Source: Dethiosulfovibrio peptidovorans DSM 11002
Lineage (GTDB): Bacteria; Synergistota; Synergistia; Synergistales; Dethiosulfovibrionaceae
Direction of reading: 5' to 3'
Length of the DNA: 64,000 nt
Assembly (NCBI RefSeq): GCF_000172975.1
Contig: NZ_ABTR02000001.1
Span: 186,001 to 250,000 of the forward strand
Numbering within the stretch: the stretch's first letter is position 1; every line of letters begins with the position of its first letter. This document shows positions 34,434 to 42,922 of the stretch, piece by piece. The notes under the pieces are model-generated. The model saw only the letters and a list, made by a program, of their open reading frames with translations. It ran no database searches and had not been told where the DNA came from. Both the position numbers and the translations under genes were made by a program.

Positions 34434-34925
34434 ATGACTGACACCACGACCACCAGAAAAATCGTTCTAGGAGCCTTAACGGCCGCCATGGTGACGGGAG
34501 CCACCATGCTCAGCGCCCCGGTTCCCGGATTCAGGCTGTATTTCAATCTGGGCGAGGGAATAATCTACACCGTGGCGATACTTCTGGGCCCGAGATACGG
34601 AGCCGTCTGCGGAGGCCTGGGAGCCGCCCTAGCGGACCTCATACTGGGATACCCTCTATGGGCCCCTTTGACCCTGACGATAAAGGGACTGGAGGGATAC
34701 GTAGTAGGCCGTCTAGCCCCTTCGGGAAAGATAAGAGCCATACTCGCCGGAGCGACGGTGATGGCGGCGGGATACTCTATATCCGCCGGATTTCTTTACG
34801 GCTGGGCCGCCGCTCCGATAGAGCTCATGACTGACATAGTCCAGACCGGCATAGGGGCCGCTATAGCCCTGCCACTATCGGCGACTCTGAAACGTAGACT
34901 TCAGGGAACCGGGCTGAGCAACTGA
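34434..34925 (+). CDS. ECF transporter substrate-binding (S) component
   Basis: 163 residues with about five to six membrane helices and short connecting loops, typical of ECF-type vitamin or metal S components (PF12822-like). GPRYGAVCGGLGAALADLILGYP is the family hallmark. Such proteins bind a vitamin and work with a shared EcfT-EcfA module, which is not nearby, so this is probably a group II solitary S component. The ligand (for example folate, pantothenate, queuosine precursor or pyridoxal) cannot be assigned. AAGGAAG lies about six bases before the ATG. The gene converges on the DUF4392 gene, overlapping it by 25 bases at their 3' ends. Confidence 0.8.
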   Translation: MTDTTTTRKIVLGALTAAMVTGATMLSAPVPGFRLYFNLGEGIIYTVAILLGPRYGAVCGGLGAALADLILGYPLWAPLTLTIKGLEGYVVGRLAPSGKIRAILAGATVMAAGYSISAGFLYGWAAAPIELMTDIVQTGIGAAIALPLSATLKRRLQGTGLSN

Positions 34926-35755
34926 GACTCCACGATATCCCTGACGCCTGCCGCTACGGAACGTTGAATCTCAAGGGGGAAGCCGTCCACCGAGGGCTCC
35001 CCTTTGAGGGTAACACCGTCCACCGCACCAGCCGCAACCTCTGCCTCTACCATGGAAGCCACCTCGTCGGGGTCCACTCCACACCATTCACCACAACTCA
35101 AAGAAAGAGCCCCGGCGAGGGCATACCCCCCCCAATCGGAGACATCCACCGGCAACGGGGCGTCCGACTCCACCACAGAGAGAAATCTGCTGAACGAAGG
35201 CATAAGTTTCCCCAGCTCTCGTCTGAGATTCCCCATACCGGCCTCGTTGCCGCCATCTCCAATACCGATAACGTCCACTTCCTCCCGCTTCGTTAAAACG
35301 GCGTCGTCCAAGGAAACCACCATGGATGAGACATCCTGTCCCCTCATATTGTAATACCCTCCGTCCGCCGCCCTTCCAAGTCGCTCCAGATAGACGATAA
35401 GATCCGGTTTCCAGCTCAATATGTCAGATCCCTCCGAAGCCGCTCGAGGAACTACGCCATCGATGGCTCTCGACGCCGATGCCACCACGGAAAAACACCT
35501 CTCATCGGTCCATAAAGACGCCTCTCGCCCGGAAAGATCGACGGCCCTGGCCAAAGCGGCGGAACCTCCGGGACCGTCCGTCTCTGGAAAACCAGCAGAG
35601 GGAACGAAAAATCCGGTCACCACCGCGACCCTGCGGGCCCTGGTCAAAACCTCCAACGCCGAGGACATTACAGAGGGAGAACAGAGCCTGGCAGGTCCCC
35701 TTCCCGAACGATTCGACGCTACCAATGCAATCAAGGACTCGAATATATCCATCAT
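34901..35755 (-). CDS. D-glutamate cyclase-like protein (DUF4392)
   Basis: About 284 residues. The central VVSLDDAV and VDVIGIGDGGNEAGMGNL segments match the DUF4392 family, which includes the C-terminal domain of mitochondrial D-glutamate cyclase (D-glutamate to 5-oxo-D-proline). It is probably cytosolic, with no signal peptide. The start at 35755 overlaps the pfkA stop (ATGA); AGG lies eight bases upstream. Possible use of D-glutamate from peptidoglycan turnover or diet is inference. Its 3' end overlaps the ECF gene on the other strand. Confidence 0.82.
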   Translation of the reverse strand: MMDIFESLIALVASNRSGRGPARLCSPSVMSSALEVLTRARRVAVVTGFFVPSAGFPETDGPGGSAALARAVDLSGREASLWTDERCFSVVASASRAIDGVVPRAASEGSDILSWKPDLIVYLERLGRAADGGYYNMRGQDVSSMVVSLDDAVLTKREEVDVIGIGDGGNEAGMGNLRRELGKLMPSFSRFLSVVESDAPLPVDVSDWGGYALAGALSLSCGEWCGVDPDEVASMVEAEVAAGAVDGVTLKGEPSVDGFPLEIQRSVAAGVRDIVESQLLSPVP

Positions 35756-36711
35756 ATGCTGAGCCTGTCCACCAACTCGATAAGCTCCGGGTTGAGAGGC
35801 TTTCTGCCCTCCCAGGAACGACTGAGAGGGGCGGCCACCATCTCGTGACACACGGTGCCTACCATAATTCCGCTTTCCCCCTCCATCAGCCTATCGACGG
35901 CGAAGGCCCCCATCCGAGACGCCAGGATGGTGTCGAAAGAGGTGGGCGAACCGCCCCGCTGGATATAGCCTAAAACTGTAACCCTGGCGTCGTAGCCTCC
36001 TGTGTCCTTCAGCCTGTCCTTCAGCTCCACGGCGGACATGGCTCCCTCGGCAACCACTATCAGCGAATGCTGCTTGCCCGCCTTTCTGGACTGATGAAGC
36101 CTGTCGCAGAGGAACCCCACGTCGAACTTTCTCTCCGGAACCACCACGAACTCGGCCCCGCTCGCTACAGCCACGTTGAGGGCCAGAAAACCGGCCTCTC
36201 TACCCATGACCTCAACTATAAACAGTCTATCGTGGCTGGAAGCCGTGTCTCTCAGCTTTTTAACCGCCTCCAGGGCGGTATTCAGGGCGGTATCGTAGCC
36301 TATAGTCTCGTCGGTACCGGCAACATCGTTGTCTATGGTTCCGGGAACGCCCACCACCGGCACCCCCAGGTTATGGAGCTCATAGGCTCCCTTGAAAGAC
36401 CCGTCACCGCCTATCACCACCAAACCGTCTATGGAATGCCTCTCGAGAGACGCCACCGCATCGGCCAGCCCTTCGTCGGTCCGAAACCTCTCACTCCTGG
36501 CGGTACGCAGAATGGTTCCCCCTCTGTGGATGATGCCCCCCACGTCTCTAGGCTCTAGACGTTGAAAGGCCCCGTCCATAAGCCCCTCGTAGCCCTGAAA
36601 CACGCCGTAGACCTCGGCTTTATCGTATATGGCGGACCTGGTCACGGCCCTTATTGCCGCGTTCATGCCAGGAGCATCGCCCCCGCTGGTGAGCACTGCG
36701 ATACGTTTCAT
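35752..36711 (-). CDS. pfkA: 6-phosphofructokinase (ATP type)
   Basis: 319 residues. The N-terminal LTSGGDAPGMNAAIRA and the phosphate-binding VIGGDGSFKGAYEL motif (GGDG, as in ATP enzymes, not the GGDD of pyrophosphate ones) identify PfkA. The catalytic PGTIDNDVAGTDETIGYDTA region is intact. It commits fructose 6-phosphate to glycolysis. GGGAGGGTG is the ribosome site. A terminator of the downstream transcription unit does not interfere; the D-glutamate cyclase gene is coupled by ATGA. Confidence 0.97.
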   Translation of the reverse strand: MKRIAVLTSGGDAPGMNAAIRAVTRSAIYDKAEVYGVFQGYEGLMDGAFQRLEPRDVGGIIHRGGTILRTARSERFRTDEGLADAVASLERHSIDGLVVIGGDGSFKGAYELHNLGVPVVGVPGTIDNDVAGTDETIGYDTALNTALEAVKKLRDTASSHDRLFIVEVMGREAGFLALNVAVASGAEFVVVPERKFDVGFLCDRLHQSRKAGKQHSLIVVAEGAMSAVELKDRLKDTGGYDARVTVLGYIQRGGSPTSFDTILASRMGAFAVDRLMEGESGIMVGTVCHEMVAAPLSRSWEGRKPLNPELIELVDRLSI

Positions 36712-36761
36712 CGGTCACCCTCCCGGAATAAAAACTTCGCCTCCATTTTATCATGAGAGGA

Positions 36762-36792
36762 TAAAAAAACCCCCGATCCAAAAGGACCGGGA
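36762..36792 (-). terminator. Rho-independent terminator between the 36826 gene and pfkA
   Basis: The minus strand reads CTCCCGGTCC-TTTT-GGATCGGGGG followed by seven T residues. It ends the secreted coiled-coil gene and insulates pfkA. Confidence 0.9.
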
Positions 36793-36825
36793 GTATAGAA
36801 CTCGAACTGAAAAAACTTGAATCGT

Positions 36826-37587
36826 TTATTTGCTCTGGAGCTCGTCTATACGGGATTGAATTCTAGCCAGTTCGGCGTCGAGCTCGTCCAACTGCTTCTG
36901 GATGTCGCCCCTCTGTTCCTTGAGGTTGCCCAGGCGTATTATTAAACGATCCAGCTCCAGCCTCTCGGCGGCCTTGCCGGTGAAGAACTGGTCCGGGTTG
37001 TCCCTGTACACGTCCCAGAGGAAATCGATGGAGGGACGGCGTCCCATCGTAATTGGACTTACTCCGCCATCAATGGAGAACTTGATGGTCTTAGCCTTGG
37101 CGAGAAGAGGCTGACCTGTCTCCTCGTTATAACGTGGAAAATAGACGAACCCCTCCCTCTTGCCTGTGAGCTTGAAGTTGAAGCGTTTGTCGTAGTCCAC
37201 CGGAGAATAACTCTTACCGTTTATCCACAGCTCAACCTGATCTCCAAAGGGAGCCATACGAAGCGCGGAACCATAGTTGTTAATCTCTATGAAGATCGGA
37301 ATGTTACGCTCTAACTGAAGAGTCTTGAGAAGCTGATACTTGTAGTTCTCCTCCTCGTCCTTGGTCCAGAGGTTGGCCTTGGCCTCCTTCTGAACCAGCG
37401 CCTGGATATACTCGGCCGAGTAATAGGTGACTGTAAACTCAACAAAACCCATATTATCCTCGTCCATTATCTTAACCGTCTTTCTCCACCGAGATAAAAC
37501 CGAATCGGTGGAGGCAGAGGCGGATAGAGCAACGGACATCAGACACAACAACGACACCGTAAAAACAAGTTTTCTCTTTATGGACAT
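36826..37587 (-). CDS. Secreted protein with C-terminal coiled coil, unknown function
   Basis: About 253 residues. A signal peptide (ending near 26, SASAS) precedes a beta-rich domain with many Tyr residues and a C-terminal coiled coil from about 213 (ERLELDRLIIRLGNLKEQ and on). The family is not recognised. The ATG at 37587 has GGAGG ten bases upstream. It has an extended -10 promoter (TGGTATAAT) that overlaps the porin terminator, and its own terminator. It is therefore a single-gene unit next to the abundant surface porin, and is probably also an envelope protein. Confidence 0.78.
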   Translation of the reverse strand: MSIKRKLVFTVSLLCLMSVALSASASTDSVLSRWRKTVKIMDEDNMGFVEFTVTYYSAEYIQALVQKEAKANLWTKDEEENYKYQLLKTLQLERNIPIFIEINNYGSALRMAPFGDQVELWINGKSYSPVDYDKRFNFKLTGKREGFVYFPRYNEETGQPLLAKAKTIKFSIDGGVSPITMGRRPSIDFLWDVYRDNPDQFFTGKAAERLELDRLIIRLGNLKEQRGDIQKQLDELDAELARIQSRIDELQSK

Positions 37588-37622
37588 CAATTCAAAACCT
37601 CCCTTTCTGCATCTCGGAGGCC

Positions 37623-37650
37623 ATTATACCAAATGGCAAAAGAAAAAGGG
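37623..37650 (-). promoter_or_regulatory. Extended -10 promoter of the 36826 gene
   Basis: On the minus strand TGGTATAAT (37631-37623) matches the extended -10 consensus; the -35 (CCCTTT) is weak. It lies in the tail of the porin terminator. Confidence 0.55.
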
Positions 37651-37670
37651 ACGAGGCTTAGCCTCATCCC
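37638..37670 (-). terminator. Rho-independent terminator of the SLH porin
   Basis: On the minus strand GGGATGAGGC-TAA-GCCTCGTCCC (37670-37648) is followed by TTTTTCTTTT, 21 bases after the stop at 37692. Confidence 0.92.
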
Positions 37671-37691
37671 TTTAAATTACAGATGGTTCGA

Positions 37692-39197
37692 TTAGAACTT
37701 GACGTGAGTACGGAAACGAACGATGTTATCATCTCCGGTACGAGTTGCTGTTCCATCGTGAGTCGTAGCAGAGGTACTATCGCCCCAGTCGACCTTGTCG
37801 TAAGCCAGATCAAAGGTGATAGCGGGAGTGTAGTAATACAGGACACCGAAGGTCCAGTTAGTGGCATCGTCAACACCGGTCGCATCGAAATCAGCGGTCA
37901 GATAACGCTCGTAGGTAGCCCACTTATCGTTCCACTGCTGTTTCAGGCTTCCGAAGAGAATCGTGGTATCGTCATATCCACGGTTGTAGAGCACAGATGC
38001 ACCGTATGCATCGTATGCAAAAGCATCTCCACCGTTATTGTTGTTCCAAACGCTGAATCCTTCGTCGAACTTGGCGTACTCAATCCAGATGCTGGTGAAC
38101 TTAAGAGCATCCTGTTTGACATCAAGTATAGCCTTATAGGCACTGGGACTATCATCTCCACCGGTAACCTTCGGAGCATCAAGATCCTCCATGAAATAAG
38201 CACCCTTGAAAGCGATGTTGGGGTTGAAGTTGAAGGTGAAATCAGCCCAATACACGGATTCGTCTTGATTATTGAGATCATCGTAAGCCCTCATCAAACC
38301 GTTCAGAGCGAAACGGAACTGCTCGTTGAAGTTGAAGTTGGCACGAAGACCGTAGAACATATAATCGCTATTGACATCATCAACAGTATTGAAGATACCA
38401 TCAGCACCATTGCTATAACTATCGTCATGACCGATCATAGCCTGAACATCGCCGAGGCCGAAGCTCTTCTGGAACCAGAAGCCCTTCATGCCAGCATCGG
38501 TGAACCAAGCATCCTCGTCGATGTAGAGCCCCGAATCCCATTCCCAGTCGTAGAGCCAAAGACCGGCGGTCATCTTGATGTCGTAGGGAAGCTTAGTCTC
38601 CAAATAATAACGTTCCCAACGAGTAGGAGCATACTTGGTTGTGCTATCGCTGGTACCAAGACGAGCAACAAACTTAGTGTTCTCGTCGATCTGCTTGCTC
38701 ATCCAGAGACGGAAACGATTGAGGTTAAACTCCTTGTCGCCTTCAAGGGTATACTCGTCATTGTAGAGATTCCGTTCGCCCTCGAACTTGGCATCGAAGC
38801 GCAACTCGCCCCAGAACTTCCATCCGCCGATGTTCTCCTCGAGAACGGCCACGCGGCTGTCGATCTTGTCGACCTTTACGCCGAGGGCATCAAGCTCGTC
38901 CTTGAACTCGACGACGAGTCTCTTCAGCATCTCGACATCCTGCTTGCTGGCCTTCTCCATGTCGATAACAGCCAGAGCACGAGCGGTCACGGAAGCCATC
39001 TCGTAACGGGTGATGGGCTGGTTGCCCTTAAAGGTACCGTCGGGATAACCGGAGATGATTCCCCTGGCGGCAAGCTGTCCCACTGCGTCGTAGGCCCAGT
39101 GGTTCATAGGAACGTCCATGAAAGGATTGGCGGCGAAGGCGGGAGCGGCGAAAGCCACAAGAGCCACGACTGCCAGAAGTGCACAAAGTTTCTTCAT
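37692..39197 (-). CDS. SLH-domain outer-membrane porin
   Basis: 501 residues. A signal peptide (1-22, APAFA) is followed by one SLH domain near 25-75 (HWAYDAVGQLAARGIISGYP, PITRYEMA), a coiled coil near 80-120 (IDMEKASKQDVEMLKRL), and a beta-barrel rich in Tyr and Trp ending in aromatic-terminal HVKF. The terminal Phe is the usual signal for barrel assembly. This layout matches Omp-alpha-type porins that bridge outer membrane and wall, and it pairs logically with csaB. Codon use looks optimised, and it has a strong promoter, a leader of about 265 bases and a terminator, so it is probably a major surface protein. Confidence 0.93.
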   Translation of the reverse strand: MKKLCALLAVVALVAFAAPAFAANPFMDVPMNHWAYDAVGQLAARGIISGYPDGTFKGNQPITRYEMASVTARALAVIDMEKASKQDVEMLKRLVVEFKDELDALGVKVDKIDSRVAVLEENIGGWKFWGELRFDAKFEGERNLYNDEYTLEGDKEFNLNRFRLWMSKQIDENTKFVARLGTSDSTTKYAPTRWERYYLETKLPYDIKMTAGLWLYDWEWDSGLYIDEDAWFTDAGMKGFWFQKSFGLGDVQAMIGHDDSYSNGADGIFNTVDDVNSDYMFYGLRANFNFNEQFRFALNGLMRAYDDLNNQDESVYWADFTFNFNPNIAFKGAYFMEDLDAPKVTGGDDSPSAYKAILDVKQDALKFTSIWIEYAKFDEGFSVWNNNNGGDAFAYDAYGASVLYNRGYDDTTILFGSLKQQWNDKWATYERYLTADFDATGVDDATNWTFGVLYYYTPAITFDLAYDKVDWGDSTSATTHDGTATRTGDDNIVRFRTHVKF

Positions 39198-39471
39198 GTT
39201 TAGTAACCCCCTTGGTTAGGTGTTTTATATTCGCTCGGAACCTAGGGGATCTAAAGGGCTTTCGTCCGGGAAGTTTCCTCGTTTCCTTCTCCGACTACGG
39301 CACTTCGTCCCTGTTCGGAACCGATGCGTTTTCTCAAGTCGCTCCTTCCTTGTTGGCTGGGGGTCGTGCACCTCCTTTCCTGCCATCGGGATATCGTCGC
39401 GACTATCGAAACTGTTTGATCCAAAGGTCAAGTTGTCAAAGTCCTTCGGCGGGCAAGCGCCCTCAAAAAGC

Positions 39472-39499
39472 ATTATAGCATCACTTTCCGAAGACGCAA
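39472..39499 (-). promoter_or_regulatory. Promoter of the SLH porin (long leader)
   Basis: On the minus strand TTGCGT (39499-39494), a 16-base spacer and a consensus TATAAT (39477-39472). The start codon is about 270 bases farther on, so the leader is unusually long. The stretch 39198-39471 holds no gene; GGAGGTGC near 39375 in the leader leads no frame of note. Confidence 0.75.
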
Positions 39500-39571
39500 G
39501 GGTATTAAATCGCCTTTTGATGTACAATGACAGCGAAAACTTCACAGACCTAGGAAAGAGAGGCAACTACC

Positions 39572-40672
39572 ATGGGCTACAAGATACTCTTCTGCTCCGA
39601 CTCACTGATAATAGACGGGGTTACATCGTACGTCCTTCACGTCGGAACGGCTCTCAGCAGAGAAGGACATCAGGTGGCGGTGCTGGGACGATGGGCCGGC
39701 AAGGGATTTCAGAGCCGATACAGAGAAGAAGGAATCAAGGTTATACAGTGTCCATCCCTTACGGTGGGCAACCGTTGGTTCGATAAAAAGGCCAGGGAAT
39801 TCGATCCGGACGTAATAATGACCGATTCCAGACGATCCTTCCCTCTGGCCACCAGACTTAAGAGGATATTGGACAGACCGGTGGTAACCTACTTTCTCGA
39901 TCACCTGGAAAAAACGGATAAACCCGGAAGGGACGTTCCCTCGCTGGTAAAATGGAGCGACGCATGGGCCGGTGCAGAGAACCCCATACTTCAAACCCTC
40001 CCTAGGCACTCGTCGGGAACCCCCATAATGAAACTTCCGAGACCTCTCGACACAGCGGTTAGGGCAACTCCCCTACCCCCCAAGAACCCATTCGTCATAA
40101 CCTGTTTCGGTCGCCTCAGCGGCTACAAGACCCCCGGCATGATATACCTTATGGAACACATGGAGGAACTAAAAGAGGCGATCCCCTCCGCCTCCATAAC
40201 CGTCGTAGGAGGCGGAGGCTGGCGGCTGCTGAAGTTTCGCCAGATGGCGGCATCCATAAACCGTAAAATGGGAGAGCAGTGCGTAAACGTGGTCGGAACA
40301 AAGCCGGATCCCAGACCCTGGATAGATCGCTCGAACGCGATATGCGCCGCATCGACGTCGGCGATCGAGTCGATTTTATCTCAAAAACCAACAGTCTGTT
40401 TCGCCAGCTACTGGATGGGACATGCCACGCCTGAAAACCTGGACCAAGTGGTGAGATCCTACTTCGGAGAGAGGGGCGGCATAGGTCACTTCAAAAAGGA
40501 TCCGTCTCTTTTAAAACATATAATCCCCACGTTGGCGGAGATATACAGATCCTACGGCACGGATAGATCGGTCGAGGATCTGGTCACCATCAGAGAAAGA
40601 CTAACCCCCAAGTTCTCCTCGAGGGAAACGGTGGACTGTTTCGAGGAGATAATGAAGCTTTTCAAGGCGTGA
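39572..40672 (+). CDS. GT-B glycosyltransferase
   Basis: 366 residues with a two-domain GT-B pattern: an N-terminal SDSLIIDGVTSYVLHVGTAL loop, and a C-terminal domain with CFGRLSGYKTPGMIYLMEHM and an acidic AASTSAIESILSQKP motif at the nucleotide-sugar site. It is probably cytoplasmic, with no membrane segment. Family 4-like by eye; donor and acceptor are unknown. The gene is divergent from the SLH porin and convergent with ugd. GAGAGG lies before the ATG and a bidirectional hairpin follows. Confidence 0.8.
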   Translation: MGYKILFCSDSLIIDGVTSYVLHVGTALSREGHQVAVLGRWAGKGFQSRYREEGIKVIQCPSLTVGNRWFDKKAREFDPDVIMTDSRRSFPLATRLKRILDRPVVTYFLDHLEKTDKPGRDVPSLVKWSDAWAGAENPILQTLPRHSSGTPIMKLPRPLDTAVRATPLPPKNPFVITCFGRLSGYKTPGMIYLMEHMEELKEAIPSASITVVGGGGWRLLKFRQMAASINRKMGEQCVNVVGTKPDPRPWIDRSNAICAASTSAIESILSQKPTVCFASYWMGHATPENLDQVVRSYFGERGGIGHFKKDPSLLKHIIPTLAEIYRSYGTDRSVEDLVTIRERLTPKFSSRETVDCFEEIMKLFKA

Positions 40673-40676
40673 AATC

Positions 40677-40716
40677 ATAGAGGCCGACCCCGAATGGAGT
40701 TGGCCTCTATCCTATT
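40677..40716. terminator. Bidirectional terminator between the 39572 glycosyltransferase and ugd
   Basis: ATAGAGGCC (40677-40685) pairs with GGCCTCTAT (40702-40710), with further pairing inside, then a T-rich tail. It closes the 23-kb polysaccharide operon on the minus strand. Confidence 0.85.
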
Positions 40717-42043
40717 TTACATACCTGCCTACCCCATAATAAACGAAACCCAGATCCGCCATCCGCTCCGGCCGATACTGGTTTCTTCCGTCGAAAATAA
40801 CGTATTCCCCCATCAGATCCTTCATCCTGTCGAACTCGGGACGACGAAATGGAAGCCATTCGGTAAGCAGAATCAGGGCATCGGCGTTCTCCAGAGCTTG
40901 ATAGTTATCGTCGCAGTAGACTATGCTCTCCGTGTTCGGCAACGCCGCCTTGGCGTTTTCCTGTCCCACCGGGTCGTAGGCCCTGACAGCTGCCCCTTTT
41001 TCAAGCAACCAGGGAATTATGTCCAGCGCAGGGGCTTCCCTTATGTCGTCCGTGTTGGGCTTGAAACTGAGGCCCCAGACGGCGAAGGTCTTGCCCGATA
41101 TATCCGCTCCGTAGTGACTCAGTATCTTATCGAAGAACCACTTTCTCTGGCTCTTGTTTATCTCCTCTACCGATTCCAGAAGGGTCATCGGAACTCCATG
41201 GCTTCTTCCGGAGTGGATGAGGGCTTTCACGTCTTTGGGAAAGCAGGATCCACCGTATCCCACCCCGGGATACAGAAAGGCCGATCCTATCCGACCGTCG
41301 CTGCCCATGCCATGGCGAACCTGGTCTATGTCCGCTCCGATTTTCTCGCAAAAACGGGCGAGCTGGTTCATGAAACTGATCCTGGTGGCCAGCATGGAGT
41401 TGGACGCGTATTTGGTGAGCTCCGCCGATGGTATGGACATGAATATTATCCGGTCTTCCCTGAAGCTGAAGGCGGAGAAGAGTTCTCCCAGAAGATCGGC
41501 GGTTTTCTGATTGTCCGTCCCTATGACCACCCTGTCGGGGCTCATGAAGTCGTCTATTGCCGAGCCTTCCTTGAGGAACTCGGGGCAAAACGCCACGTCG
41601 AAGTCGAGGTCGTCTCGTCCCCTTATGCCGAGCTCTTCCGAAACACACAGCCTCGCCTTTTCCGTCGTCCCCACCGGAACGGTGGATTTCACCACCACGA
41701 CCTTGTAGTCTTCCATGGCCGATCCTATCTGTCTGGCCGCGTCTAAAACGTAACGGAGGTCGGCGGAACCGTCCTCTCCCGGAGGTGTACCCACGGCGAT
41801 GAAAACGAAAGGACTGTCGTCCAGGGCTTCCTTCAGGTCGGTGGTGAATCTCAGTCTTCCCTGTTTCACGTTGCGGGAGACCATGTCCTCCAGACCCGGT
41901 TCGTATATGGGGATCTCTCCGTTTTTAAGTCGTTCTATTTTGGATCCGTCCACGTCGACGCACCAGACGCTGTGTCCTACCTCGGCAAGGCAGGTTCCCG
42001 TCACGAGTCCGACGTAGCCAGTTCCTATCATGCAGATATGCAT
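40712..42043 (-). CDS. ugd: UDP-glucose 6-dehydrogenase
   Basis: About 443 residues. The N-terminal NAD-binding MIGTGYVGLVTGTCLAEVG, the VKSTVPVGTTEKAR and GVGYGGSCFPKDVKAL motif with the catalytic Cys, and the C-terminal domain GLSFKPNTDDIREAPAL are all present. It oxidises UDP-glucose twice to UDP-glucuronate, the substrate of the epimerase two genes upstream. The ATG at 42043 has AAGGGA seven bases ahead and starts four bases after the preceding stop. Last gene of the locus. Confidence 0.95.
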   Translation of the reverse strand: MHICMIGTGYVGLVTGTCLAEVGHSVWCVDVDGSKIERLKNGEIPIYEPGLEDMVSRNVKQGRLRFTTDLKEALDDSPFVFIAVGTPPGEDGSADLRYVLDAARQIGSAMEDYKVVVVKSTVPVGTTEKARLCVSEELGIRGRDDLDFDVAFCPEFLKEGSAIDDFMSPDRVVIGTDNQKTADLLGELFSAFSFREDRIIFMSIPSAELTKYASNSMLATRISFMNQLARFCEKIGADIDQVRHGMGSDGRIGSAFLYPGVGYGGSCFPKDVKALIHSGRSHGVPMTLLESVEEINKSQRKWFFDKILSHYGADISGKTFAVWGLSFKPNTDDIREAPALDIIPWLLEKGAAVRAYDPVGQENAKAALPNTESIVYCDDNYQALENADALILLTEWLPFRRPEFDRMKDLMGEYVIFDGRNQYRPERMADLGFVYYGVGRYVK

Positions 42044-42047
42044 TGAA

Positions 42048-42869
42048 CTATCCCTTCCCGACCTCAGATTCATATAGCTCGTTCTTTTTTTCACATCCCA
42101 TATAGCCATGTTCTCTTATTTGATGATACTCATAAAACTTCGAGAATTTTAAAAATCTCATATATCCTACATTGACAGAATGAATAAAACCCCAGAAACC
42201 ATAGAGAAAATACCGTTCCAGTATAAAATATCGGAAAAAGTTTCCCACCATACAGCCTACCATTCGCCATGGGCTGTAGTTTTTATGTTCTAGAAGAGCT
42301 CTTTTTACCTGATCGTCGGTAGCGACGTTGCGTTTTTCCACAGTTCGCCTTATGGACAAGAAGGAATAATGATTAATAAAATTGTAGAGCAACCTGGTTT
42401 GGGGGGTTTTCTTTATAAAGACGACATCGTCAAAACCGAACTTACCACTCATCCTCATGGCTTTTCGGCTGTAGAGTCTGACAAGCTGATAATGCTTGAC
42501 CCACCTGTTAGGCTTCGAATAACCAGGGAACATCTCGCCGCTCCTCAGCTTGTATCCGTCGCAGTCAGGCCCGTTTTTCTTTATCTTCATGATTTCCTCC
42601 AAGAGTTCCTTGGACATCACTTCGTCAGCATCCAAGCGAAGAACCCACTCGTTGGAACAGCAACTCTCCGCAAAAGCAACCTGGTGTCCTATTGAAGTCC
42701 AATCATGATGTATGAATTTTGCGCCGTATCGTTCCGCAACATCTCTGGTTCTGTCGGTACTGCCTGAATCAACCACTATGATCTCGTCCGCCAAAGGTGC
42801 TGCCGCCTCCAACATGAGGGGCAACCTGGCCTCCTCATTTTTGGTAACAGTGTAAAGTGATATCTTCAT
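42048..42869 (-). CDS. Family 2 glycosyltransferase (WaaE/KdtX-like)
   Basis: About 273 residues. ISLYTVTKNEEARLPLML and IIVVDSGSTDRTRDVA are the GT-A nucleotide-binding motifs, and LRLDADEVMS is the DXD-type metal site. The size and the C-terminal Arg/Tyr/Phe-rich tail with RYFLYGF resemble WaaE/KdtX-type LPS core beta-glucosyltransferases. The ATG at 42869 has GGAGG five bases upstream. The exact donor is not known. Confidence 0.85.
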   Translation of the reverse strand: MKISLYTVTKNEEARLPLMLEAAAPLADEIIVVDSGSTDRTRDVAERYGAKFIHHDWTSIGHQVAFAESCCSNEWVLRLDADEVMSKELLEEIMKIKKNGPDCDGYKLRSGEMFPGYSKPNRWVKHYQLVRLYSRKAMRMSGKFGFDDVVFIKKTPQTRLLYNFINHYSFLSIRRTVEKRNVATDDQVKRALLEHKNYSPWRMVGCMVGNFFRYFILERYFLYGFWGFIHSVNVGYMRFLKFSKFYEYHQIREHGYMGCEKKNELYESEVGKG

Positions 42870-42922
42870 TTTATCCTCCATGATCTAATCTCGGAATAGG
42901 ACTACGATATTTACAATCCAGT

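Noticed and set aside
37683-39203. A long plus-strand open frame (about 500 codons) directly opposite the SLH porin
   Set aside because: It mirrors the porin's codon structure; it lacks a ribosome site and any recognisable domain, while the minus-strand product has a signal peptide, SLH domain and barrel.
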